DNA from: Sphingopyxis sp. QXT-31
GTDB taxonomy: Bacteria > Pseudomonadota > Alphaproteobacteria > Sphingomonadales > Sphingomonadaceae
Direction: 5' to 3'
NCBI RefSeq assembly: GCF_001984035.1
Contig: NZ_CP019449.1
Location: 2,604,001-2,668,000 of the forward strand
DNA: 64,000 nt
Of the stretch, positions 8,768-20,209 are shown one piece after another; the stretch's first letter is position 1; each line of letters starts with the position of its first letter. A program made the translations under genes and the position numbers. The notes below the pieces were generated by a model. It searched no databases and was not told where the DNA came from. It worked only from the letters and a program-made list of their open reading frames with translations.

Positions 8768-9653
8768 GCTGGCGATCCTCGCCGCGCTGGCGCTCACGGG
8801 CTGCGCGCCGCAATCGGCGCCCATTGCCGCGGCGCCCGGCCCCACGGGCAAGGCGCTCGCGGCTGCCTGCGAGGGCAGCGACGGGTGGAGCGACCCCGCG
8901 CCGCCGGCGAAGATCCACGGCAACACTTATTATGTCGGCACCTGCGGCATCACCGCGCTGCTGATCGCGAGCCCCGACGGGCTGGTGCTGATCGACGGCG
9001 CGACCGAAGAGGCCGCGCTGGCCATTCTCGCCAATATCCGCGCGCTCGGTTTCGACCCCGCGAACGTCCGTTACCTGCTCGCCAGCCACGAGCATCTCGA
9101 CCATGTCGGCGGGCTGAAGGCGCTGCAGGATGCGACCGGCGCTGCGGTGCTCGCCCGGAAGGAAGCCGTCGCGACGCTGACCAGCGGCGAGCCCGAGGCG
9201 ATCGATCCGCAGCGCGGTGCGATCCCGCCCTTCCGCGGCGTCAAGGTCGCGCGCGAAGTGAAGGACGGCGAGGCCTTGCCGATCCGCGATATCCGCCTGA
9301 CCCTTCACGCGACCCCCGGCCATACGCCGGGGAGCACGAGCTGGACCTGGCGGTCGTGCGAGGGCGGCGATTGCCGCACCATCGCCTATGTCGACAGCCT
9401 ATCGGCAGTGTCCGCCGACGATTACCGGTTCAGCGACCATCCCGACTATGTCGCGATGATGCGCGCGACCTTCGCCAAAGTGCCAACGCTGCCCTGCGAC
9501 TTGCTGATCACCCCGCACCCGTCGGCGAGCAATCTCTTCGCGCGGCTTTCCGGCGACGCCCCGCTTATCGATGCGAACGGCTGCAAGACCTATGCCGCCG
9601 CCGCGGCGAAACGCCTCGACGAGCGACTGGCGAAGGAAGCCGCCGCAAAATGA
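8757..9653 (+). CDS. subclass B3-like metallo-beta-lactamase, probable lipoprotein
   Basis: A 298-residue secreted zinc hydrolase. The N-terminus ends in LAALALTGC, a lipobox that predicts lipid anchoring at Cys. The zinc ligands are in place: His111-x-His113-x-Asp115-His116 (HEHLDH), His189 in ATPGHTPGSTSW, and His254 in LLITPHPSASN. The HTPGSTSW context and TYAAAAAKRLDERL C-terminus match B3 enzymes of environmental sphingomonads. It could hydrolyse penicillins, cephalosporins and carbapenems, or act on another ester/lactone; activity cannot be read from sequence. It lies between an SDR gene and prmA and overlaps both. Confidence 0.88.
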   Translation: MSARLAILAALALTGCAPQSAPIAAAPGPTGKALAAACEGSDGWSDPAPPAKIHGNTYYVGTCGITALLIASPDGLVLIDGATEEAALAILANIRALGFDPANVRYLLASHEHLDHVGGLKALQDATGAAVLARKEAVATLTSGEPEAIDPQRGAIPPFRGVKVAREVKDGEALPIRDIRLTLHATPGHTPGSTSWTWRSCEGGDCRTIAYVDSLSAVSADDYRFSDHPDYVAMMRATFAKVPTLPCDLLITPHPSASNLFARLSGDAPLIDANGCKTYAAAAAKRLDERLAKEAAAK

Positions 9654-10621
9654 GCTGGATCGTCTCGCTCCCCTGCACGCGCGCCGAGGCCGAGGCGCTA
9701 TCGGGGGAAATTCCCGCGCTCGACGCCGCGCCCGAGGCGCCCGTCGTGGTGACGCGCGAGATCGACGAGGAGGCCGGGCAATGGCAGCTCGACGCCTATA
9801 TGGACGACCAGCCCGGCGCCGCGCTGTTGAAGCTGCTCCAGTCGCTTGTCCCGAGCGCGAAGGGCGCCAAACCCGTCGTCGCCGAACTGCCCGAGGAGGA
9901 TTGGGTCACGCTGTCGCAGCAGGGGCTGGAGCCGGTGCAGGCGGGGCGCTTCTTCGTCCACACCAGCAGTCACGCCGACCGCGTACCCGCGGGCGCGACG
10001 CCCTTCCTGATCGACGCGAGCCAGGCCTTCGGCACCGGCGGGCACGACACCACCGCGGGCTGCCTGGCGATGCTCGACCGGCTGGCGCGGCAGGGCGTAA
10101 GCCCGCGCAACATCGCCGATATCGGCACCGGCACCGGGCTGCTCGCCTTTGCGGCGATGGCGCTGTGGCCGCGCGCGCGAACGATCGCGTCGGACATCGA
10201 CCCCGCAAGCATCTTCGTGACCAGGGACAATGCCGCGATCAACGGCGTGCCGCTGGGGCGCGGCGGCGGGCGGCTGGCGGTCGCGGTCGCGCCGGGGACC
10301 GACCATGCGTCGATCCGCCACCGCGCGCCCTATGATCTCGTCATCGCGAACATCCTCGCCGGGCCGCTGATCACCCTTGCCCCCGATATCGCGAGCGTCA
10401 CCGCGCGCGGCGGCCGCGCGATCCTCGCAGGGCTGATCGCGCGCCAGATGGAGCCGGTGCTGGCGGCCTATCGCGCGCAGGGCTTCCGCCTCGTCGCGCG
10501 CGGCGGCAGCGCCGACTGGCCGTGCCTGTTGCTGGAGAAGCGGCGGCGCCATGGATACCGCCGCAAGGAACGCGCCTTCCACCGCACCGACCCGGCCGAC
10601 GCGAGCTTCGGTAGCTGGTGA
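9650..10621 (+). CDS. prmA: ribosomal protein L11 methyltransferase
   Basis: SAM-dependent enzyme that trimethylates ribosomal protein L11. The start (ATG 9650) overlaps the stop of the lactamase gene in ATGA; 323 residues follow, near the family norm. The N-terminal ~95 residues are the weakly conserved substrate-recognition domain. The catalytic domain shows FGTGGHDTT (from residue 127), the SAM loop IGTGTGLLA and the N-I-L-A-G motif (Asn234) typical of PrmA. A basic tail of about 25 residues after the last domain strand (LLLEKRRRHGYRRKERAF) also occurs in other alphaproteobacterial PrmA proteins. It ends at a strong hairpin shared with the converging phhA. Confidence 0.93.
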   Translation: MSWIVSLPCTRAEAEALSGEIPALDAAPEAPVVVTREIDEEAGQWQLDAYMDDQPGAALLKLLQSLVPSAKGAKPVVAELPEEDWVTLSQQGLEPVQAGRFFVHTSSHADRVPAGATPFLIDASQAFGTGGHDTTAGCLAMLDRLARQGVSPRNIADIGTGTGLLAFAAMALWPRARTIASDIDPASIFVTRDNAAINGVPLGRGGGRLAVAVAPGTDHASIRHRAPYDLVIANILAGPLITLAPDIASVTARGGRAILAGLIARQMEPVLAAYRAQGFRLVARGGSADWPCLLLEKRRRHGYRRKERAFHRTDPADASFGSW

Positions 10622-10629
10622 GGCCAGTT

Positions 10630-10651
10630 CCCCTCCCGCAGGTGGGAGGGG
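10630..10651. terminator. bidirectional terminator between prmA and phhA
   Basis: CCCCTCCC and GGGAGGGG form a perfect 8-bp stem around a 6-base loop, followed by TTTATTAA on the + side. It sits between two convergent stop codons (10621 and 10656). Confidence 0.75.
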
Positions 10652-10655
10652 TTTA

Positions 10656-11531
10656 TTAAGCGGTGAGCTTCGCCAGCGCATAATCCTGCGTGCCGCGCGT
10701 AATCACTTCGTCGCCGGGCAATATGTCGGCGATGGCGATCGGCGGCAGTGCGTCATTCGCGGCATAGAGCGGCGCGAAGTCGGTATTCACCGTGGTGCCC
10801 AGCAGCTGATCGAGGCTCTCGATCACGAAATAATTCTGCTGGAAATCGTCGATCCGGTAGTCGGTGCGCATCACCCGCGCGAGATCGAAGCCGATGCGGT
10901 TCGGGCTGTCGCTGTCGAGCGCGAAAACGCTCTCGGCGTAGCTCGACACGATGCCCGCGCCGTAGATGCGCAGGCCGCCCGCCTCGCGGATCAGCCCGAA
11001 TTCGACCGTGTACCAGTACAGCCGCGCGAGCTGTTTCAGCGCGTCGAATTTCAGGCTGCGCAGCCCGCCCTCGCCATACGCCACCATATAGTCGGCGAAC
11101 ACCGGGTCGGCGAGCATCGGGACATGGCCGAAGACGTCGTGGAAGACGTCGGGCTCTTTCAGATAGTCCAGCTGTTCGGGGGTGCGGATGAAATTGCCCG
11201 CGGGAAAGCGGCGGTTCGCGAGATGGTCGAAAAACACCGCGTCGGGGACGAGCCCCGGCACCGCGACGACCCGCCACCCCGTCGCCGCCGTCAACCGCGC
11301 GTTGAGCTCGCGATAGTCCGGAATGCCCGGTTTTTCGAGCCGCAGCACGTCGATGCCGCGGAGGAAGGCTTCGGCAGCGCGGCCCGGCAGCATCGCCGAC
11401 TGGCGCGCGAACAGCCGGTCCCACATCTTATGCTCGTCGGCGGTGAAGGCGTCCCAATCCTGCGAAATCGTCCAGTCGGCCGCGGCGCCGGGCGGCGGGC
11501 TTTCGTGGACGTGGGTAAAGCCGTCTTTCAT
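10656..11531 (-). CDS. phhA: phenylalanine 4-monooxygenase
   Basis: Non-haem iron, pterin-dependent enzyme that hydroxylates phenylalanine to tyrosine. The iron ligands are visible: His131 and His136 in VFHDVFGHVP and Glu177 in WYTVEFGLI. The 291-residue length fits bacterial single-domain enzymes without the regulatory ACT domain. I place the start at the ATG of MKDGFTHVHESPPP; a TTG ten codons upstream is also in frame but has no ribosome binding site. No pterin dehydratase (phhB) gene is adjacent. It lies tail-to-tail with prmA. Confidence 0.95.
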   Translation of the reverse strand: MKDGFTHVHESPPPGAAADWTISQDWDAFTADEHKMWDRLFARQSAMLPGRAAEAFLRGIDVLRLEKPGIPDYRELNARLTAATGWRVVAVPGLVPDAVFFDHLANRRFPAGNFIRTPEQLDYLKEPDVFHDVFGHVPMLADPVFADYMVAYGEGGLRSLKFDALKQLARLYWYTVEFGLIREAGGLRIYGAGIVSSYAESVFALDSDSPNRIGFDLARVMRTDYRIDDFQQNYFVIESLDQLLGTTVNTDFAPLYAANDALPPIAIADILPGDEVITRGTQDYALAKLTA

Positions 11532-11570
11532 GGGCGAGGGCCTAGCATGAAATAGTTGCAAATGAAACCT

Positions 11571-12914
11571 TTACGCGCGCGCGACTCCGAGCCAGCGCCC
11601 CGCGCGCGGGAGATGCGGCAGGATGAGCCTTTCGGCGATCCACAGCAAGAGCAGCGATGCCGCGAGCAAGGGCAGCAGGGCGGCGAGGAGCAGCAGGATC
11701 GCCGCGGCGCCCTTCAGCCGCGCCGGGTCGCGCAGGGTTGGCGGCGCACCGAGCGCATCCCCAGGCTTGCGGCGGCGCCACATCAGGAAACCCGAGATCG
11801 CGAGGGTGAAGAGCGCGAGCGCGGTCGCCACGCCGATGACTTGATTGACCCAGCCGAACAGCTGCCCCTCGTGCCAGGCGATGCCGTAACCGACCGCGCG
11901 GTCGATGGCGTGCTTGTCGGCGAAACCGCTGCGCGACACTTCGGCGCCGGTCACGGGGTCGTAGCCGACCTTGCGCACCAGCGGGCGGTTCTGCGTCTGC
12001 GTCGTCAGCGTCCAGACATTGCCGTTGGGCGGCCCGAACAGGTTGGGCGCGCCGGGCGGCTGGACGATCGCGGGGGCGGGCATCTGCTCGGCTTTGGCCA
12101 GCGCGACGATGCGGGCGAGCGGGACAGCGGGCGCCGCATGCCCGCCATGATCGGCCATCGCCATCGCATCATGGTCGTGCGCGGCGTGGTGGTCGGCGCC
12201 GCCGCTCTTCCAGTCCTGCGCGCCCGATACCCAACCCATCTCGGCGCGCAGCGCGCGGAAGCTGCTGGCCCAGACGTCGGTCCAGGGCAGCGCGGTGAGC
12301 AGCAGCACGAGCGCGAGGCCCGATACCCAGAAGCCGGTCACCGCGTGCAGGTCGCGCAGCGCCGCCCTGCCGCCGAGCGACAGCCGCGGCCAGACCACCC
12401 CCGCCGGCCCGCGCCCGCGCGGCCACCATAGATAGAGGCCGGTCAGGATCATCACGATCGCCCAGCTGGCGGCGAGTTCGACGATCAGGCCGCCCGTACG
12501 CCCGATCAACAGGCTGCCGTGGATTTTCGCGAGCCACGCCGAGAGGCGCCGCTCGGAATCGGCCGAGCCGATTACTTGCCCCTGCGGCGACACCGCAACG
12601 TCGCGCATCGTGCCGTTGGAGAGACCGAGATGGACGACCGCGGCGTCGCCGGGCGCCTCGGGAATCCGATAATAATGAAAACTGGCGCCCGGAAAATCGC
12701 CGAGCGCGGCGGCGACCTGCGCATCGGCATCGACCGCGCTCGCGGTCGGCAGGCCGCGCCAGCCGCGCTCCTCCCACCGGTCGAGCTGCGGCTTGAACAG
12801 ATAGGCCGCGCCCGTCACCGACAAGATGAGGATGAAGGGGATGACGAACAGCCCGGCATAGAAATGCCAGCGCCAGATCGTGCGATAGAGCGGAATGCGG
12901 TTGCTGTCGGTCAT
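11571..12914 (-). CDS. PepSY-associated transmembrane (PiuB-like) protein with His-rich loop
   Basis: A 447-residue inner-membrane protein. Helices are near residues 10-35 (WRWHFYAGLFVIPFILIL), 140-165, 190-215, 355-375 and 410-440; the long periplasmic loops correspond to PepSY repeats. The second loop holds a His/Met-rich stretch (DHHAAHDHDAMAMADHGGH) suited to binding copper, zinc or similar. Proteins of this type partner TonB receptors in iron or siderophore uptake and are thought to act as inner-membrane reductases. It follows the TonB receptor gene by 12 bases, so the two are co-transcribed. The metal is not known; the His-rich loop makes copper a reasonable guess. Confidence 0.85.
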   Translation of the reverse strand: MTDSNRIPLYRTIWRWHFYAGLFVIPFILILSVTGAAYLFKPQLDRWEERGWRGLPTASAVDADAQVAAALGDFPGASFHYYRIPEAPGDAAVVHLGLSNGTMRDVAVSPQGQVIGSADSERRLSAWLAKIHGSLLIGRTGGLIVELAASWAIVMILTGLYLWWPRGRGPAGVVWPRLSLGGRAALRDLHAVTGFWVSGLALVLLLTALPWTDVWASSFRALRAEMGWVSGAQDWKSGGADHHAAHDHDAMAMADHGGHAAPAVPLARIVALAKAEQMPAPAIVQPPGAPNLFGPPNGNVWTLTTQTQNRPLVRKVGYDPVTGAEVSRSGFADKHAIDRAVGYGIAWHEGQLFGWVNQVIGVATALALFTLAISGFLMWRRRKPGDALGAPPTLRDPARLKGAAAILLLLAALLPLLAASLLLLWIAERLILPHLPRAGRWLGVARA

Positions 12915-12926
12915 CCCCCGTCCCCT

Positions 12927-14924
12927 TTAGAAGCGCGCGCGGAGGCCGGCGGAGATCGCGCGGCCCTCGACGGGGTAATAGATCGCCGAGGTCGGCGTTA
13001 CTGTTATAGCCGCGCTGATATCGCCGATCGCTTTCTTGCCGGTGATATTGCGGATATCGACGAAGGCATCGATGCCCTCAGCGATCCGCGCGCCGCCGGT
13101 GACACCGATCAGCGCGTAGCCGGGGGTGGAGACGAGATTGCGATAGTCGGCGAAAGGACCGTCGGGCACCCATTCGAGGTTCGGCGCGACGTGAAGCGCG
13201 TCGGTGCCGATGCGCAATTCGGCGCGGTAGACATGCCTCGGCACCACCGGCAGGCGATTGTCGCCATAGTCGGCGTCGCCCCGGAAGCGGAAGTTGCTCC
13301 AGTTATAGACCTGCCGCAGCCGCAGCCAGTCCGTCAGGTCGAGCTGCACCGCAGCCTCGACGCCTTCATGGCGCGTGCGCCCGGCGTTGAAGGTCGAGGC
13401 CGGGATCGCCGGGCCGACATTGAATTGCAGAAGCTCACCCTTGATATCGCTGCGATAATAGGTGAGGTCCCAGCCGAGCGGTCCGGTTTTCCCGCGCGTA
13501 CCGACCTCGGCGGTCCAGGCCCGCTGCGGGTCGAGCGCGACGAAGCTCGCGATCTGCGCCAGTTCGTTGAAGCCTGGGAATTCGACCGAGCGGCTGTAAT
13601 TGGCGTAAAGCTGGACGTCCGCGGCGGGTTCGAACAGCAAGCCGAACTTGGGCGAGAAAGCAACGAAGTCGGCGCGCCCGACCGTGCCGTTCTGCGCCGG
13701 CGCGGCAGCGTTGAAATTGATCACCTGCTTGCGCTCGCCGTCGGCGTAAATGCCGCCCGCAATCAGCGACAGCCTCTCCACCGGCTTCACGCGCAGTTCG
13801 CCATAAAGCGTCGCGGCGCGCGCGTCCTGATCCGCGTTGAAGCGCACCGCGCCGCGCTTGCCCGCGAGATTGACGAAGCGTTTCGACCCGATGTCCCCGA
13901 CGCGCAGTTCGCCGCCGATGGTCGCCTCGACGATATCGCCCGCATAGTCGAAGCGGAAGTAGCCGCCGCGGTCGAGGCTTTCCTGGTCGATCACTTCGAA
14001 GATCGGATGGTAGAGCGACTTGGCGTTGATGAACGCGCCGACGTCGAGCGTCAGCGCACCCCAGTCGAAGCGCGTGCGGTTCTGGAAGCGCAGCGAATCG
14101 ATGTCGCGAGCCTGATCGAGCGCGACCGCACCGGCGTTCGCCATACGCGGCGTCGTCAACGCCTGCGCGCGCGTCAGTGCGCCCGGAATCTCCTGATCGA
14201 TGTTGTTGAAACTGACATAGAGCCGGTTCGATACGACATCGCTGAATTGCATCCCGACATTGCCGTGAAAGCGGAAGCTGCGACGCTTCACATGAGCGCG
14301 GTCGCCGTCCGAGGTGTCGGCGCTGATCGCGCCCCAGGCATCGACGCGGTCGCCGGCGATGCCCGCCGAGACGAGACCGCGGTAGCTGTCGAAACTGCCG
14401 ACGTCGCCGCGCAGGTAAAAGCCCTCGGCGGTACGCCCGGTCGGGGTCACGCCGTTGACCGCCCCGCCCAAGGTGCCCGAGCCGAAGCGCAGCGCATTGG
14501 CGCCGCGCCAGACCTCAAGATGGTCGAAGAAGATCGGTTCCAGCTCCTGGAAATCGCCATTGTCGTCGGCGAGGTTGATCGGCACCCCGTCCTGCAGCAG
14601 CGTCAGCCCGCGCATATGGAAACCGCGCGACAGACCCGACCCGCGGATCGAGATCCGCACCTCCTGCCCGTAGCGCGGCTGGAGATAGACGCCGGGCGAG
14701 AAGGCGAGCGTGTCGCGCAGGGACATGATCGACTTGTCGGCATAATCCTCATGACCGACGACGTCGGCGCCGCCGGGGGTCTTCGCGATCTGGGCCTCGG
14801 CGGCGTCGGTGAGCTGCGGTGCGGTGACGATGATGGTGGCGTCGGTGGCCTCTTCGGCATGGGCGGCGAACGGAACGAAGGCGAGCGCGAGCAAGGGCGC
14901 CGCGCGGGTAGCGTGATTCTTCAT
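12927..14924 (-). CDS. TonB-dependent outer-membrane receptor
   Basis: A 665-residue receptor with a signal peptide (MKNHATRAAPLLALAFVPFAAHA), an N-terminal IIVTAPQL region, a plug domain including ISIRGSGLSRGFHMRGL and GSGTLGGAVNGVTPTG, and a 22-strand barrel ending in ISAGLRARF with the terminal Phe required for assembly. The start was set at the Met after AGGGAAGA; upstream in-frame codons lack a signal. It imports a metal-chelate or similar small solute using TonB energy. The PepSY protein downstream and the small exported protein upstream form the same three-gene group. Confidence 0.93.
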   Translation of the reverse strand: MKNHATRAAPLLALAFVPFAAHAEEATDATIIVTAPQLTDAAEAQIAKTPGGADVVGHEDYADKSIMSLRDTLAFSPGVYLQPRYGQEVRISIRGSGLSRGFHMRGLTLLQDGVPINLADDNGDFQELEPIFFDHLEVWRGANALRFGSGTLGGAVNGVTPTGRTAEGFYLRGDVGSFDSYRGLVSAGIAGDRVDAWGAISADTSDGDRAHVKRRSFRFHGNVGMQFSDVVSNRLYVSFNNIDQEIPGALTRAQALTTPRMANAGAVALDQARDIDSLRFQNRTRFDWGALTLDVGAFINAKSLYHPIFEVIDQESLDRGGYFRFDYAGDIVEATIGGELRVGDIGSKRFVNLAGKRGAVRFNADQDARAATLYGELRVKPVERLSLIAGGIYADGERKQVINFNAAAPAQNGTVGRADFVAFSPKFGLLFEPAADVQLYANYSRSVEFPGFNELAQIASFVALDPQRAWTAEVGTRGKTGPLGWDLTYYRSDIKGELLQFNVGPAIPASTFNAGRTRHEGVEAAVQLDLTDWLRLRQVYNWSNFRFRGDADYGDNRLPVVPRHVYRAELRIGTDALHVAPNLEWVPDGPFADYRNLVSTPGYALIGVTGGARIAEGIDAFVDIRNITGKKAIGDISAAITVTPTSAIYYPVEGRAISAGLRARF

Positions 14925-14994
14925 AGATAATCTTCCCTGGATACAGGCATGGGGCCGCACCGCGCGAGAGACGCGGACGGCGGTTCAGGCTGGA

Positions 14995-15384
14995 TCAAGC
15001 GAAGAGGGGCGGTCCGGTACTCGGCGGCAGCGGCGAGGCAATGCCGGGGGCAAAACCGAGCGAGGGTATCGCGACCGGTGCGGGTTCGACCGCCAGCGGC
15101 GCGGCGGGCAGCACGGGTTCGGCGGGCACGATCGGCGCGACCGCGAGCGCGCCCCACGGGCAATGCTGCTGCGCCTCGCCATCGTGGCCCGCGGCCTTTT
15201 CGATCGGGATCGTCATCGTGCCGCCAGGATTGCTCGGGTCCGAGCAGATACGCACGGTGATCGACCCCGACGCGTCGGTCTCGATCATCCAGCCCGGCGC
15301 GACGAGGATGCGCGCGGCGAGCGCGAGCAGCAACGGCAGCAACAGGAGGATGCCCGGACGGCGAAAGGCGGCGAGGAGGCCCAC
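14995..15384 (-). CDS. DUF2946-like small exported protein
   Basis: A 129-residue protein with a leading hydrophobic helix (GILLLLPLLLALAARILVA) and a periplasmic part containing RICSDPSNPGG and a late QQHCPWGALAV motif. The Cys and His-Cys-Pro spacing resembles DUF2946 proteins, which are often found near copper or TonB genes; this match is from memory and is uncertain. The GTG start at 15384 is supported by AGGAG seven bases upstream. It lies 70 bases ahead of the TonB receptor gene on the same strand. The tail is Pro/Ala-rich. Confidence 0.6.
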   Translation of the reverse strand: MGLLAAFRRPGILLLLPLLLALAARILVAPGWMIETDASGSITVRICSDPSNPGGTMTIPIEKAAGHDGEAQQHCPWGALAVAPIVPAEPVLPAAPLAVEPAPVAIPSLGFAPGIASPLPPSTGPPLFA

Positions 15385-15424
15385 GCGGGCGCTCCTATGC
15401 GCCGTCCCCGTCGCCGGCAAGTGG

Positions 15425-16594
15425 CTATTCCGCCGGCGTCTCGTCGGTCTTCTTGCCGGTGCGCGTCCAGGGATAGAGGAGTTGCCCCCAATAGCTCCGC
15501 GGCACATCCTCGGGGATGCCGTAATTTTCGGGCCAGCGGTCCTTGGGCAAATGGAAGGTGCCGAAGAGCTTGTCGATCCACGGGAAGTGGATCGCAAAAT
15601 TGACGTCGAACGCCTCGCGCTCGAGCCCGTGGTGCCAGTGGTGGAAGCGCGGCGTCGCGATCCAGTGGCCGAGGCGATTGAAATTGCCCCCGACATTGGC
15701 GTGGAGCAGTGACGACCAGACATAGACGAAGCCGATATAGGCCTGCATCACCGAGGGGCTGAAACCGAGCGTGAAGAGCGGCAGCGAGGTGATCGCGCGC
15801 AGCAGGATGATCTCGATAAAATGCATCCGCGATCCCGCGAGCCAGTCCATCGACTTGGCGCTGTGGTGCACCGCGTGGAAACCCCACAGGAACGGCCAGC
15901 GGTGGAAGCTGCGGTGGAAGAAATATTGCGCCAAGTCCGACGCGACGAGCACGATGACGAACTGGACCACCCACGGCAGCGAGGCGACGGTCGCGCGGAA
16001 CGCCTCCCAATTGCTCGTATTCTCGTTGATGATCGTCGAGGGCGCGAGCGCGAGGAAGCCCAGCACCTGCACGAACATCGTGCTGACCAGATAATAAAAG
16101 AGATCCTCGCGCCATTCGGTGCGGAACAACCGCTGCGTCCGGCGATGCGGGAAAGCGCGCTCGAGCGGCGCGAACATGAAACCGGTGATCAGCAGGTTCA
16201 CGACGAAGAAGTCGAGCCCGAAGAAAATGCCCCAGTCGCGCGTCTCCGCGGGCTGGACGTTCGCCCCGCCGATCAGGGTCGCGGTGAGCGCTACGATCAG
16301 CGCGGTCGCGCCGAGCACCTTGCGCGGGCGCAGCAGCAGGCTGAGCAATGCGAGGCCGTAACTGGCGAGCAGGATCAGATGGACGACGCCGCGGAAGCCG
16401 CCCCAGTCCTTGACGATGGCGAGTTCGGGGGTTGCGAACCAGTCGGGGAAGCGCAGCGCGATGACCAGGCCGAAACCGACGACCGCAAAGAGCAGCGCGA
16501 AAAAGCCCGACAGCCAGCCGCTGCCGAAGCGCCGCACCTCGGTGTGCGATTCGAGATCGCGCATCAGATTCTGAAGATAATCACGCTGTGCCAT
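15425..16594 (-). CDS. sterol desaturase / fatty-acid hydroxylase superfamily membrane protein
   Basis: A 389-residue integral membrane di-iron oxygenase. About six helices lie in the first 230 residues. The three His boxes are visible: FFHRSFH, FHAVHHS, and later FHHWHHG, matching the HxxxH/HxxHH pattern of the family. It would hydroxylate or desaturate a membrane lipid (fatty acid, carotenoid or hopanoid); substrate unknown. The C-terminus is hydrophilic, ending KTDETPAE. It is 40 bases upstream of the small DUF2946-like gene on the same strand but appears functionally unrelated. A second member of the superfamily runs off the right edge of the window. Confidence 0.88.
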   Translation of the reverse strand: MAQRDYLQNLMRDLESHTEVRRFGSGWLSGFFALLFAVVGFGLVIALRFPDWFATPELAIVKDWGGFRGVVHLILLASYGLALLSLLLRPRKVLGATALIVALTATLIGGANVQPAETRDWGIFFGLDFFVVNLLITGFMFAPLERAFPHRRTQRLFRTEWREDLFYYLVSTMFVQVLGFLALAPSTIINENTSNWEAFRATVASLPWVVQFVIVLVASDLAQYFFHRSFHRWPFLWGFHAVHHSAKSMDWLAGSRMHFIEIILLRAITSLPLFTLGFSPSVMQAYIGFVYVWSSLLHANVGGNFNRLGHWIATPRFHHWHHGLEREAFDVNFAIHFPWIDKLFGTFHLPKDRWPENYGIPEDVPRSYWGQLLYPWTRTGKKTDETPAE

Positions 16595-16656
16595 GTGTCC
16601 CCCTCACGGCATTTCGGCCGCGCCGTCTGTGATGACGCGCACCGGTTGAAATCGCC

Positions 16657-19900
<3,244 letters not shown>

Positions 19901-20209
19901 TCAGGCGATTCCATATTCTTCTTTGAAATCAATCAGGAAGTGACCGAAAATGGTGGCTTGGGCGACATCGACCATCAGTACGAGGTGGCGTTCATCCTGA
20001 CCGGTTTCCAAAAGCACCTGATCAACGCGGCCCAAGGCGTCGCGATAGATTGAGTAAATGTCGCCGACCTGTTGCAGTGATGGCTCGCCAGCAACGACTT
20101 CGTCGATGTAGGGCCCGATGTCCGCAAAATGCATCGCGTCATCAAGTCGTTGCATCGGCGCTTTGAAACAGGCGTCGAACTGTTCGCGTGTGAGGAGCCG
20201 GACCGTCAC
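19901..20209 (-). CDS. hypothetical protein in the recN-ligA string
   Basis: A 102-residue soluble, mostly helical protein (LLTREQFDACFKAPMQRLDD, DIYSIYRDALGRVDQVLLET) with no signal peptide or membrane helix and no family I recognise. G+C is visibly lower than in its neighbours. The start overlaps the recN stop by four bases and the stop abuts the GNAT start, so it is translationally coupled on both sides; that argues it is a real gene. Confidence 0.7.
   Translation of the reverse strand: MTVRLLTREQFDACFKAPMQRLDDAMHFADIGPYIDEVVAGEPSLQQVGDIYSIYRDALGRVDQVLLETGQDERHLVLMVDVAQATIFGHFLIDFKEEYGIA

Noticed and set aside
12519..14930. Long plus-strand open frame antisense to the TonB receptor
   Set aside because: Shadow of the receptor gene; protein is Arg/Ala-rich without any motif.
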